The translations under genes were made by a program, and so were the position numbers. Shown here piece by piece: positions 45,814 to 54,394 of a DNA stretch of 64,000 nucleotides. The notes beneath the pieces were generated by a model. The model was not told where the DNA came from. It saw only the letters and a program-made list of their open reading frames with translations, and did not search any database. The stretch lies in contig NZ_BOMY01000039.1 of NCBI RefSeq assembly GCF_016862435.1, forward strand, positions 175,878 through 239,877, in the 5' to 3' direction. This DNA is from Paractinoplanes tereljensis. GTDB taxonomy: Bacteria; Actinomycetota; Actinomycetes; Mycobacteriales; Micromonosporaceae. Each line of letters starts with the position of its first letter. Within the stretch, counting starts at the first letter, position 1.

Positions 45814-45854
45814 GCGCGGGGAGGCATCGAGGGCGGTCGGCATCACGGTCGGGG

Positions 45855-46110
45855 TCAGTTAGCGATGACGCCTACGGCGACGAGGACAAGCAGGAGGATC
45901 ATTCCGGCGAGCAGCAGCGAGCCGCAGCCGCTGCCGTCGGCAGGGGCGGATTGGCTTGCGGTGACGGTGCGATCGTGGCTGCGGACGTAGGTGCCGTCGT
46001 CGCGGTAGTGGGCGCGGACCCGGGTGGTGGCGTCGGGTGTTCTGGGGGTGGTGCGTCGGGTGTGTGGGCGGACTGCCGTTTCGTCGGTAGTGGCCCCGGA
46101 CGTGGGTCAT
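45855..46110 (-). pseudogene. Small repeat-containing tail-anchored protein, frameshifted
   Basis: From ATG 46110 (AAAGG five bases upstream) the frame reads MTHVRGHYRRNGS. A shift of one frame then gives VRPHTRRTTPRTPDATTRVR, AHYRDDGTYVRSHDRTV, a linker and a C-terminal membrane helix (GSLLLAGMILLLVLVAVGVI) ending at the stop at 45855. The two halves repeat the motif VR-HYR--G--VR-H-R, so they clearly belong to one ancestral protein of about 84 residues. The single frameshift is either a mutation or a sequencing error. Function unknown. Confidence 0.55.
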
Positions 46111-46274
46111 GATCGCCTTTCTGTAATCAACTTGTTACTTTCCGTCCAGAATGGTTGCACCTACCCCTGACAAGAACCCAGGCACAAAGAAGATTCGATC
46201 AATGCATTTGCGGCTTCTAGCGCGATCCTCGCCGTTTCGTCACTCTGTGCTGGCGCCTGCGAGCCGCCAAGTCC

Positions 46275-49200
46275 CTATCGGCGGGTTCCGCGGTCGGGTT
46301 TGAGCGGCGTCTCCTGTCGGCAGCGTGCGGGACGCCCCTTCGGTCCTACTGCGCCGGTCGGGGCGTAGCACCGCCAGAACCAGTCTTGTCGGACGGTGCG
46401 GTGCAGCACGAGGGTGGTGGAGCCGCAGGCACCGCATCGTGGCGGTACGGCGATGGCGCGGGCCTGTTCATGGTCGAGTAGTTTGCGGGCGAAGTGTTCG
46501 CCCTCCATCACGAGCATGACTTCGCGGCTGTTGCTCTGTGACAGGGCGTTGAGGCTGCCAAACAGCACGATGCGTTCGTCGATGACGATGATCTTCTGGT
46601 GCAGCTTGAACACTTCCACCGTGGCCGGTACGACCGTGCGCAGGGCGGTGACGTGCTGTTGGGATGCGGGTGTTCCTTGGGTCTGGTCACTGGGATCGCG
46701 GACGAAGACGACCGTCTTGACGCCGCGGCTGGCTGCGTCGGCGATCGCCGGCAGAATCTTCTTGAGCCGGTTGGTGGTCCAGGCGGCCCAGATCCACAGG
46801 CTGTGCTGGGCCGATTGGAGGTAGCCGGCGAAGGTTTCGTAGAACTGGCGCTCGTCCTGGATCGCGGTGATGCGCACGTGTTGGGCAAGGATGTCCGCGA
46901 GGTCTTGGCCGACCGCACCCAGGCTGGTCTGCCGTCGGGTGTCGCGCGGGTCGGGTGGCAGGCCGAGTAGGAGCCGGGCGGGGACGGTCCGCATGGTGTT
47001 GCCGAGTGCGGCGATCGCGGCGAGGGCGGTGCCGGGTGCGGCGTCGATGATGAGGTTGCGGCTGCCGATCAGGTAGAGGCGGTGGCGGGTGCGGGTGACC
47101 GCGACAGTGAACAGTCGCATGCCCTCGCGGCCGAAGGCGCCGTCGTGGGGGCCAGCGGCGGCCATCCACCGCGGTAGGGTGCCGTCTTCGACGAGGTCGA
47201 AGACGACGATGTCGAACTGGCGGCCTTGGAAGCGGTGGGCGGTACCGACGTCGGTGGGGTTGTTGTCATCGTGTTCACGGTCGCGGAAGGCTTCGAGGGT
47301 TGCTTCGGCCTGGTGTCTGTAGGGGGTGATGATGCCGACGTCCTCGCCTTGGCCGCGGTGGTAATCGGCGAGGACCCGGGCGATGAGCACGCCGATCGGC
47401 CACCACCCGGTCCTGGGTCCGGTCGGCCGGACCTCGGCGAGGTCGTCGATGCCGTCGGTGTCGATCAGGACGATTTCGGGGTCGTCGGGGTCGTGGTCGC
47501 GGATCTCGTCGCCGGCGGTGAGTTGCCCGTCGTAGGCGATGGTGTTGGCCAGGCCCATGATCTGCGGTCCGAAGCGGTGCTGGATGTCCAGGGTGGTGCA
47601 GCCGGGGTGGGCGCGGGCGTCTGCGGCGACGGTGATGCCGGTCAGGGCGAAGACGTCGCGGAACAGCCAGCGGCGTACGTCAGGGTCCTTGGACTTGGTG
47701 ATCGGGCCGGTGATCACGGCGCCGAGTTGCAGGAAGTCGCCGAGCAGGACTGCGGTGGTGCGGGCGCGGGAGACGGCGAGCAGGACTTCGGGCAGGGTGG
47801 CGGCGCCAACCTCGTCGATGAGGACCGCGTCGTAGGGGCCGTCGAGCAGGGTTTTGCTGGTTCGCATCCGCGCGAGGGTGGTGGCTACGACGGTCGCTTG
47901 TTTGATCAGTTCGGTCTCGGCATCGCGGCGCAGCCGGTCGAACTCGTCCTGAACGTCGGCGTACTGCTGTTCGAGGTGTTGCCTGCCGGTTTCGGCGGTG
48001 GCGGCCTCGGCGCGCATGATCAGCAGTTGCTCGTGCCGGCGTGGCAGGTCGTCTCGATCGGCGCGTTCGACGGACGCGCGTTCGCCGGCGGTGGGCCGCG
48101 GCGTGGCCTCGGCGGCGTTCAGTTCGGTTTGCGCCGCACGAAGGCGTTGGTCGAGGCCGGTCTTCTGGTCGGCGATCGTGCGGCGGTAAGCCCGTGCGCG
48201 CGCCAGCCCGGCATGCCGCTGGGAGATCTGTTCATCGGTGTAGCGCACCCTGGGGCGCAGCTCGGCGATCTGATCGTCGGTCGATATGCGGACGCGGTCA
48301 AGGAGCTGGCGGTTGTGCCGGTCGCGGCGCTCGGCTTCCTCGGCGAGGTCGCGCTGGTTGTGTGCGCTGGTCTCGAGAGCGGTGATGGTGCTGCGGTTGC
48401 GCCAGCGCTGCAGCCTGGTGCCGGCCATGGCGGCGCGTAGTTCGGCGGTAAGGCGGTCGGCTTCGGCGCGGGCGGTCATGGCCGTGATGCCGATCTGGTC
48501 GGCTGCCGCCTGGGCGTTCGTCCAGTCGCGGTTCAGGTCGGCGATGCGGCCGAGCGCGTGGACGGTGTCGGCGGTGTCCGCGACCGCCGCCTCGGCGGTG
48601 GCGATCAGCTCGTCGGCGCGGGTCAGTTCTACCTGGCAAGCTTTGTGCCCGCGGTTCACCTGGTCCAGGACGGCGGTGAGATGCGGGATCTCGTCGGTCG
48701 TGGTGATCAGCGTGCGGAGTCGGGTGTGTTCGGCCGGGTCGAATCCGGCCAGGGTGGCTTCGGCGGCGATGAGGTCGTCGCTGAGGCGGCGAAGAGCAAG
48801 CAGCTGCTGGGCGAAGTTGTCGCGGCGGTGTTCGACCGCGATGAGCCGGCTGCGGACGAGGTGGGTCAAGGACACCTGCGGGTCGGCGGCTATCGCGCGC
48901 AGGTGGGGTGCTCCGACGCGTACGAGTTCGCCCAGTCGACGTTTGCGGTGGCGCAAGACGCCTAGCAGGGCGTTGTCGACGGCCACGTTCGTGGCCGAGA
49001 CCAGCAACACCCTTTTGCCAGCCGCGGCCAAATCGCTGATGGCCTCGCTGAGCACCCAGGTTTTGCCGGTGCCCGGCGGCCCCCAAACCAGCCGAACCCC
49101 GGGCGCCAGACAGGAGGCGTACGCCTGACGCTGTGCTGGCGAGAACCCGGCGGTCTTCGGCGGATCGGGCGGGGCGGCTGCGAGCCGGCCGGCGACCAGA

Positions 49201-49361
49201 TCGTGGGCCAGACTGGTATCGCCGATGGCGCGCAGGCCGTCGCGCAGCTGGCTCAGCAGATAGGCCGCCGACTGGCGTTGCCGCCACAGATGGGCATCGG
49301 TCAGATCAACGAATTCGGCGACTCGTACACGAAGCCGGCGGCCGTCATAGATGACGTCCAA
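46275..49361 (-). CDS. SF1 (Upf1-like) helicase fused to a PLD nuclease domain
   Basis: A 1028-residue open frame from a TTG at 49361. Walker A is VWGPPGTGKTWVLSEA at about 92-107. A long Ala/Arg-rich coiled-coil insertion (about 180-490) follows, then Walker B YDAVLIDEVGAATLPE and SF1 motifs LLGDFLQLGAV, QHRFGPQIMG, TAHRFQGRQFD and AVTRTRHRLYL. The C-terminus has a phospholipase-D-type site (FKLHQKIIVIDERIVLFGSLN, H-x-K) and a zinc-ribbon-like CGACGS with later Cys. Coding sequence clearly continues upstream of the TTG to about 49605 without a start, so the true N-terminus is longer and disrupted. Helicase-PLD fusions are common in defence islands. Confidence 0.82.
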   Translation of the reverse strand: MDVIYDGRRLRVRVAEFVDLTDAHLWRQRQSAAYLLSQLRDGLRAIGDTSLAHDLVAGRLAAAPPDPPKTAGFSPAQRQAYASCLAPGVRLVWGPPGTGKTWVLSEAISDLAAAGKRVLLVSATNVAVDNALLGVLRHRKRRLGELVRVGAPHLRAIAADPQVSLTHLVRSRLIAVEHRRDNFAQQLLALRRLSDDLIAAEATLAGFDPAEHTRLRTLITTTDEIPHLTAVLDQVNRGHKACQVELTRADELIATAEAAVADTADTVHALGRIADLNRDWTNAQAAADQIGITAMTARAEADRLTAELRAAMAGTRLQRWRNRSTITALETSAHNQRDLAEEAERRDRHNRQLLDRVRISTDDQIAELRPRVRYTDEQISQRHAGLARARAYRRTIADQKTGLDQRLRAAQTELNAAEATPRPTAGERASVERADRDDLPRRHEQLLIMRAEAATAETGRQHLEQQYADVQDEFDRLRRDAETELIKQATVVATTLARMRTSKTLLDGPYDAVLIDEVGAATLPEVLLAVSRARTTAVLLGDFLQLGAVITGPITKSKDPDVRRWLFRDVFALTGITVAADARAHPGCTTLDIQHRFGPQIMGLANTIAYDGQLTAGDEIRDHDPDDPEIVLIDTDGIDDLAEVRPTGPRTGWWPIGVLIARVLADYHRGQGEDVGIITPYRHQAEATLEAFRDREHDDNNPTDVGTAHRFQGRQFDIVVFDLVEDGTLPRWMAAAGPHDGAFGREGMRLFTVAVTRTRHRLYLIGSRNLIIDAAPGTALAAIAALGNTMRTVPARLLLGLPPDPRDTRRQTSLGAVGQDLADILAQHVRITAIQDERQFYETFAGYLQSAQHSLWIWAAWTTNRLKKILPAIADAASRGVKTVVFVRDPSDQTQGTPASQQHVTALRTVVPATVEVFKLHQKIIVIDERIVLFGSLNALSQSNSREVMLVMEGEHFARKLLDHEQARAIAVPPRCGACGSTTLVLHRTVRQDWFWRCYAPTGAVGPKGRPARCRQETPLKPDRGTRR

Positions 49362-49750
49362 GGGAGTGTGGCCTTGGCCGGGCTGGGGAGGGTTGCGGCC
49401 GGCCAGGCGCAGCCCTTCGGCCCGGTCGGGGTCGAAGGTGGAGGATCGGAGATCGACGGTGTACCAGCCGGCTTCCGCTTCTTGGCGGGCAACGCCGACA
49501 AGGGTAAGACCAGGACGGCCGGGACGGCGTTGGCTGTCGCCGGTGTCGCCGCCCTCGGCCTGGAGCCAGGCCTCGACCGCTGCGCCTACTTCGTCTCGCC
49601 AGTCAGGCAGGGCACACCTCCAGGCACACGAACCCAGGCCACGACAGATAGTAATCGGTCAACCACTCATAGATATAGGATGCTGTCGATGTTGCGACGG
49701 ATGACTTGACCGGTCCGACGGCGCAGTCCCGGGAATAGCTCTGATCGCAT
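49362..49750 (-). pseudogene. Frame-disrupted 5' extension of the helicase-PLD gene
   Basis: Directly upstream of the TTG the same frame encodes WRDEVGAAVEAWLQAEGG, TLVGVARQEAEAGWYTVDLR and STFDPDRAEGLRLAGRN, with strong codon bias but no start codon before a TGA at about 49661. A second frame gives YIYEWLTDYYLSWPGFVCLE (about 49600-49670). A third begins at ATG 49750 (RSELFPGLRRRTGQVIRRNI, then DSILYL). Two frameshifts thus separate a plausible natural start from the helicase. The integrase gene starts on the other strand 116 bp beyond. Confidence 0.55.
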
Positions 49751-49865
49751 ACGTCACCGCCGCTCGGCCGTCCTAGGATCCTGCCCTGTCTGATGAACCA
49801 GCCGATCGAGGACTGACGCCCTTACGAGGTACACCCCGGGCCCATGAAAAGGGCACCCCTCCCCC

Positions 49866-51104
49866 ATGGCATCTATCACATTGCGTAAGGCATCGTTCTG
49901 CGTCCGCTGGCAAGCGGGCCGCGCCGGCCCGCGGCACTCCTGCACGTTTCGCGGGCCGTCGATGGACATGGCGCTCGCAGCGAAGTTGCTGGCCGAGTCC
50001 CGGCATCATCGGATCACCGGCAGCGAGGTCAAGGCCGCGCTCGATCCCAAGATGATCATTGCGCCTCCTCTCCCGTCGATGACTCCGACGTTGCGGGACT
50101 GGGTCGAACGGTGGCTCGCCCTCAAGATCGATGTGGCCGCGTCGACGCATGCCGAGTACACCCGGCTGCTGCACCATCGGGTGATCGGCGACCTCGGTGG
50201 CCTGTACGTCGACCAGATTTCTCGCTTCGATCACCTGGATCCGTGGAAGGCGAGCCTGTCGAAGGATTTGGCGGCGGCGAGTGTCCACAAGTACTGGGCT
50301 GTGCTGTGCATGGTGATGCGCGACGTGGTGCCGCACTACCGGCCGGACAATCCTCTCGACCGGCCGCCGGGTCAGCGTGGTAACGGCTTGCCGAAGCTAA
50401 CGCCGTACCGGGCGTATTTCCTGACCACCGAGGAAGCGCAGATTCTGCTGGATGCCTGTCCGGAGCAGGTCCGCCCTTTGATCCAAGCGGCTCTGGGTAC
50501 GGGGATGCGCCTGGGTGAGCTGTTGGGCCTGCGGGTGGGATCAGTGCACCTGGACGGGCCGCTGCCCACGGTTCGCGTGGAGCAGACCTTGCAGGGTGAT
50601 GGGAGCTTCGCCGAGCCGAAGACCGATGCCTCGCGGCGGTCGATCACGCTGACCGGTGGCCTCGCCGAGTTGTTCGCGGGCCTGGTGCATCGGCGGCGGC
50701 GCAGCGATCTGGTGTTTGCCGCCCCGAGGCACGGCCCGTGGAACGCCAACAATCTGCGGCAGCGGTTCTGGTATCCCGCTCTCGCCGCGGCGCAGCGCTG
50801 CCCTGAGCATCCGCCGGCGTCGTCGGGTCGTGCCGATCGGGCTGCCGCGTCGATCTGTGACTGTTCGACGTACCTGTACCAGCGGCCTCGTTTTCATGAT
50901 CTGCGGCATTCGCATGTAGCGTTCTTGATCGACGCTGACTGGGACTTTTACGCCATTCAGCGGCGCCTTGGCCATGCCTCGATCAAAACCACGTTCGACA
51001 TTTACGGGCATCTTCTGGGCTACGGCGATGAGCAGCACCTGTCCCAGCTGGAGCTGCGGCTGCCTACGGTGGCAGCGGCTTCCATGGGTTGTGGGCCGCG
51101 GTAG
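49866..51104 (+). CDS. Phage-type tyrosine integrase
   Basis: A 412-residue tyrosine recombinase unrelated in detail to the pair at 25.7 and 62.2 kb. The N-terminal SAM-like domain (about 80-165) includes DWVERWLALKIDVAAST. Catalytic residues: Arg in LGTGMRLGELLGLR, Lys candidate in EPKTDAS, H-x-x-R in RFHDLRHSH, His/Trp position in RRLGHASIKTT and Tyr in FDIYGHLL. A Cys-containing insertion (RCPEHPP ... CDCSTYLYQ) sits before the HxxR box, as in many actinobacterial integrases. It starts at ATG 49866 and lies between the broken helicase 5' end and the Wadjet operon. No att repeat for it was found. Confidence 0.9.
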   Translation: MASITLRKASFCVRWQAGRAGPRHSCTFRGPSMDMALAAKLLAESRHHRITGSEVKAALDPKMIIAPPLPSMTPTLRDWVERWLALKIDVAASTHAEYTRLLHHRVIGDLGGLYVDQISRFDHLDPWKASLSKDLAAASVHKYWAVLCMVMRDVVPHYRPDNPLDRPPGQRGNGLPKLTPYRAYFLTTEEAQILLDACPEQVRPLIQAALGTGMRLGELLGLRVGSVHLDGPLPTVRVEQTLQGDGSFAEPKTDASRRSITLTGGLAELFAGLVHRRRRSDLVFAAPRHGPWNANNLRQRFWYPALAAAQRCPEHPPASSGRADRAAASICDCSTYLYQRPRFHDLRHSHVAFLIDADWDFYAIQRRLGHASIKTTFDIYGHLLGYGDEQHLSQLELRLPTVAAASMGCGPR

Positions 51105-51563
51105 TTCGATCAGGTGCAAGCCAGCTGGTCGCCGGGTGATCCGGCGGATGCCGATGGTGTCGGGCATGGCCAGCGCCGCCTCCCGCAGCGCGTGTGGAGA
51201 GGCGTTGGACCGATGAAACTTCCCGGTCGCGGCGCTGTGTTTTCCCGATGACCGTTAAGCCGGCTGATTAGTCCAGAATCGGCCCTTCGTTTGTGGCTCG
51301 CCGCAACCCGGCCGTATTGTCGGTTCTTCCGCAGCAAGAACGGCAGCCGTTTAGTGGTTTGGCCGGCGGGAGCGTCGCGGTCAATGCCGTTACAGGCAGG
51401 CCGTCGCGGTGGTAAATCGCCGTGCCGGGGACTGCGGCGCGTCGCGCAGGGGCCGTATGGTGGCGGCGTCTGCTATGAGTTGATCTTGGACGGTGGCGGA
51501 AACTTGTCGGTGGGTGCCGCGATGATGGCGCGGTTGGTGACCCTCGTCGGGAGGTAATCCCCT
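51105..51563. other. Intergenic stretch before the Wadjet operon
   Basis: About 460 bp with no supported gene. A short forward frame (51291-51557) lacks a ribosome site and protein-like sequence. The 3' edge holds a strong ribosome site (GGGAGGTAATCCCCT) for the first Wadjet gene, so the operon promoter should lie here, but no clear -35/-10 pair was recognised. Confidence 0.5.
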
Positions 51564-53111
51564 ATGCCGAATCCACCGCGGCTGTGGTGGCAGGACATCG
51601 ATCCGGTTGTGTGGCGGTGTTTCGGTCAGCCGGAGGATCTGGCTCGCGAGCGCAACACCGCGGTGCTGGCGGCGTTGGAGGAACTGGCGACCCGGGCGCC
51701 GATGTCGACGCCCGCCGAGGTCAGCGCGCAGATGCGTGAGGTCGGTTTCCGTGATCCGGTGAGCGAGGCCGAGCTGCGGGCGGTGCTGGAGTATCTGACC
51801 AGTGCGCATCTGGTCGAGCCGTTCCGCGACTACGCGGCGCTCAATGCGGGCTTGGATGCGGTGGTCCGCCGTCAGGAGGCGTGGGCGCTGACCAAGATCG
51901 GCCGGGCAGTGGTGGCCGCGGTCCGGAGCGCCGTCGTGGATTCGCGGCGGGCGTTGCAGTTGCCGAGCCGGTTGCTCGACAGCGTCGAACGTACGATCCG
52001 CGATCTGCTCGATCATCTGTCGTCTGATGCCGGGCTTCTGCCCACTGATCTTGACGATGTGCGGACGCGGTTGGAGGAGATCCAGCGGGTCACCGCCGAT
52101 TTCTATGCCGCGTTGGCGCAGATGGTGCAGTCGGATGTCACCGACAATCTGCTGTTCGGGGAGAACCGTGACCGTGTGGTGGAGGCGCTGCGGCAGTTCC
52201 CGCGCGAGTACGGGCGTGCATTGCGGCGGGTCGAGTCCGCGTTGAACGATCTCGAGATCGCCGGGTATCGGCCGCTGGTGGAAGCCGCTGCTGGGCACGC
52301 CGGTCTGCTGGATGTCCGGGATCAGCAGAACTGGATCGACGAGCGGGTACGGCGGCTGTCGGACCTGGCCGCCTGGTTCGCCCCGTCGGGTTCGGTGCAG
52401 CGGCTGATCTCGTCGGCGGCCGGTGCGGTGCATACGCTGCTGGTCGCGATCGACCGGCGGTATACGGCGTTGCGGCGTGGCTCGGACCTGGCCGCTGACT
52501 TCCGGGAACTCGCCTACAGTTTGTACGCCCAGCCTGACGACGATGCCGCTCGCCGGGTGTATGCGGCGGCTTTCGGTCAGTGGCCCGCGGTGCATGCGGT
52601 CGTCGGAACCGTTGAGGAGGATGTCGCGCATTCCGCCACGGCGGCGGCAGGTGTCAGCCGGCATCAGGTGGAGGTGGTGCTGCGCGAGCACGAGCGGGTC
52701 GGGCGGGTCAGTGGTCGTCCGCGCAAGGTGCCCGACTCCGCGGGGGCACGGGCGGCCGCGCTGGCGAAGGCGGCTGCTGCGGCGGCAGACCGGCGGCGTT
52801 TCGCCGCGTTGCTGGCGACCGGCGGTGAGGTGCCGTTGAGTCATTTCGCGGGGTTGGAGACGCCGGCGCTAGTGATTCTGCTCGGTGCGATCGAAGTGGC
52901 CCGCAACGCGACCGATGCGACAACCGGTTACGGGGAGGCTCAGGCTGAGGGAGCCAATGTCGTCGTGCGGGTGCGGCTGGGCCGTCCGGATGTCCATGTG
53001 CCGGTCCGTTTCGCGGAGGGTGTTCTGGTGGCGCCGGAGCTTTTCGTCCTGGTCACCGCGACCGACGCCGGTGACGGCAGTGCCGTTGCCGTTGAACGGG
53101 GGGCGGCGTGA
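51564..53111 (+). CDS. jetA: Wadjet-type JetA subunit (TIGR02677/DUF2397 family)
   Basis: A 515-residue protein opening the four-gene cassette. Start ATG 51564 follows GGGAGGT. The sequence is mainly helical with winged-helix features at the N-terminus (STPAEVSAQMREVGFRDPVS then EAELRAVLEYL) and a kleisin-like organisation as in MukF/JetA. Segments ADFYAALAQMVQSD and LADFREL-like AADFRELAYSLYAQP match the TIGR02677 family. It bridges the heads of the SMC-like JetC. Its stop overlaps the next start by 4 bp. Wadjet complexes restrict circular plasmids by extruding and cutting DNA. Confidence 0.85.
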   Translation: MPNPPRLWWQDIDPVVWRCFGQPEDLARERNTAVLAALEELATRAPMSTPAEVSAQMREVGFRDPVSEAELRAVLEYLTSAHLVEPFRDYAALNAGLDAVVRRQEAWALTKIGRAVVAAVRSAVVDSRRALQLPSRLLDSVERTIRDLLDHLSSDAGLLPTDLDDVRTRLEEIQRVTADFYAALAQMVQSDVTDNLLFGENRDRVVEALRQFPREYGRALRRVESALNDLEIAGYRPLVEAAAGHAGLLDVRDQQNWIDERVRRLSDLAAWFAPSGSVQRLISSAAGAVHTLLVAIDRRYTALRRGSDLAADFRELAYSLYAQPDDDAARRVYAAAFGQWPAVHAVVGTVEEDVAHSATAAAGVSRHQVEVVLREHERVGRVSGRPRKVPDSAGARAAALAKAAAAAADRRRFAALLATGGEVPLSHFAGLETPALVILLGAIEVARNATDATTGYGEAQAEGANVVVRVRLGRPDVHVPVRFAEGVLVAPELFVLVTATDAGDGSAVAVERGAA

Positions 53112-54394
53112 CGCCTCGGCTGCTCGATCCCGACCTTGCCGACGCTGCGCGTCATCTGATCCTGACGTGCCGGATCTCATCAAGCGAGGATCCGATCCGC
53201 TACCGGGCGGTGCTGCGCCACCGCCGGGAGATCACCGACTTCTTCCGTACGGAACTGGGGTGGGGCCTGCACATCCATGACGTCGGCGGGACGGTGCGGC
53301 TACACAAGCGCCGTGACGATGTGCCCGGCGACCGTGGACCGCGGTTGCAGCGCCGCAGTGGTCGCGGTGATCTGGCCCCGACGCCGGTTCTGGTACTGGC
53401 CGCGCTGGTCTGTGAGCAGCTGTGGCGGCGCCCGCGGATCAGCTTGCGGGAGTTGCTGCAGTCGGTGGCGCAGGTGTGCGCCGCGGAGGCGGGCACGGGC
53501 CGGCTTCCAGCGTTTCGGATCGTGGCCGCCGACGGGGTCAGCAAACGCGAGGCCCAGGCGGCGCGGGAGAACATCGTCGATGCGATCAAACTGCTACGGG
53601 CCGACGGGGAAATCCACGTGGACGCGGACCTGGAGCGTGCGGTCGCCGATGAGAACGCGGAGGTGTTCATCACCGCTGACCGTGACGCGCTGGCCAACAA
53701 GTTCGCGTCGTTGTCACCGACGCTGCTGTCGTTGAGCAGCCGACCGGCCGGGCAACACGTCGCCACGCTGACGGCGGCGTCACTGCCGGATGCCGAGCCC
53801 GAGGCCGTTGCCCAGCGGCAGGCCAGTGTGGAAGGCCGGCGTCTCGCCGCGCTGCGGCGGGTGGTCGACGACCCGGCCGCAGACCCAGGCGACGACCCGA
53901 ATCCGGTCGGCTACCTCGCATCGCTGGCCGGGCGCGAGCGGGCGCTCACCGTGGCCGCATCGCTCGGGCTGGTCGCGACCGTGCGCCGTGACTGGTGGGA
54001 GGTCACCGACCCGACCGGAACCGCGTCCGACGTCGACTTCCCGCAGGGCCGTAAGACCGAACGGCAAGCCGCCCTGGCGTTGCTTTCCCACCTTCCCGAT
54101 CATGGCGCCGATCAGGTAAGCGAGGACGAGATCGTCGCCCTGTTCGCACAGATCCGCCACGGCATGCCTCGGTGGGCAGCAGGCTACGCCGACCGTCTTG
54201 ACGCTCTGGCCCGCGCGGCGGCAGCGGAACTCGTCGCCGTCGGACTACTGCGGATCACCGGCGAGCCGGGCATCTGGCAGATCACCCCGGGGGTAAATCT
54301 GTGGCGGGTACGCGCCCGGCAGGGGCAACCCGGGCGTCCCGGCCGGCACCGCACGGAAAACGAAGCAGACGTCGAGGAGGACGATCGGTCGTGA
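53108..54394 (+). CDS. jetB: Wadjet-type JetB subunit (TIGR02678/DUF2398 family)
   Basis: A 428-residue, mainly helical winged-helix protein of the kite-like class. Recognisable family segments are DPDLADAARHLILTCRISSS at the N-terminus, FFRTELGWGLHIHDVGGTVR, LVCEQLWRRPRISLRELLQS and FPQGRKTERQAALALLSHL near the C-terminus. It overlaps the genes on both sides by 4 bp (GTGA), giving strict co-translation. It would bind the JetA kleisin. Position and length fit the second gene of this Wadjet type. Confidence 0.85.
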   Translation: MTPRLLDPDLADAARHLILTCRISSSEDPIRYRAVLRHRREITDFFRTELGWGLHIHDVGGTVRLHKRRDDVPGDRGPRLQRRSGRGDLAPTPVLVLAALVCEQLWRRPRISLRELLQSVAQVCAAEAGTGRLPAFRIVAADGVSKREAQAARENIVDAIKLLRADGEIHVDADLERAVADENAEVFITADRDALANKFASLSPTLLSLSSRPAGQHVATLTAASLPDAEPEAVAQRQASVEGRRLAALRRVVDDPAADPGDDPNPVGYLASLAGRERALTVAASLGLVATVRRDWWEVTDPTGTASDVDFPQGRKTERQAALALLSHLPDHGADQVSEDEIVALFAQIRHGMPRWAAGYADRLDALARAAAAELVAVGLLRITGEPGIWQITPGVNLWRVRARQGQPGRPGRHRTENEADVEEDDRS

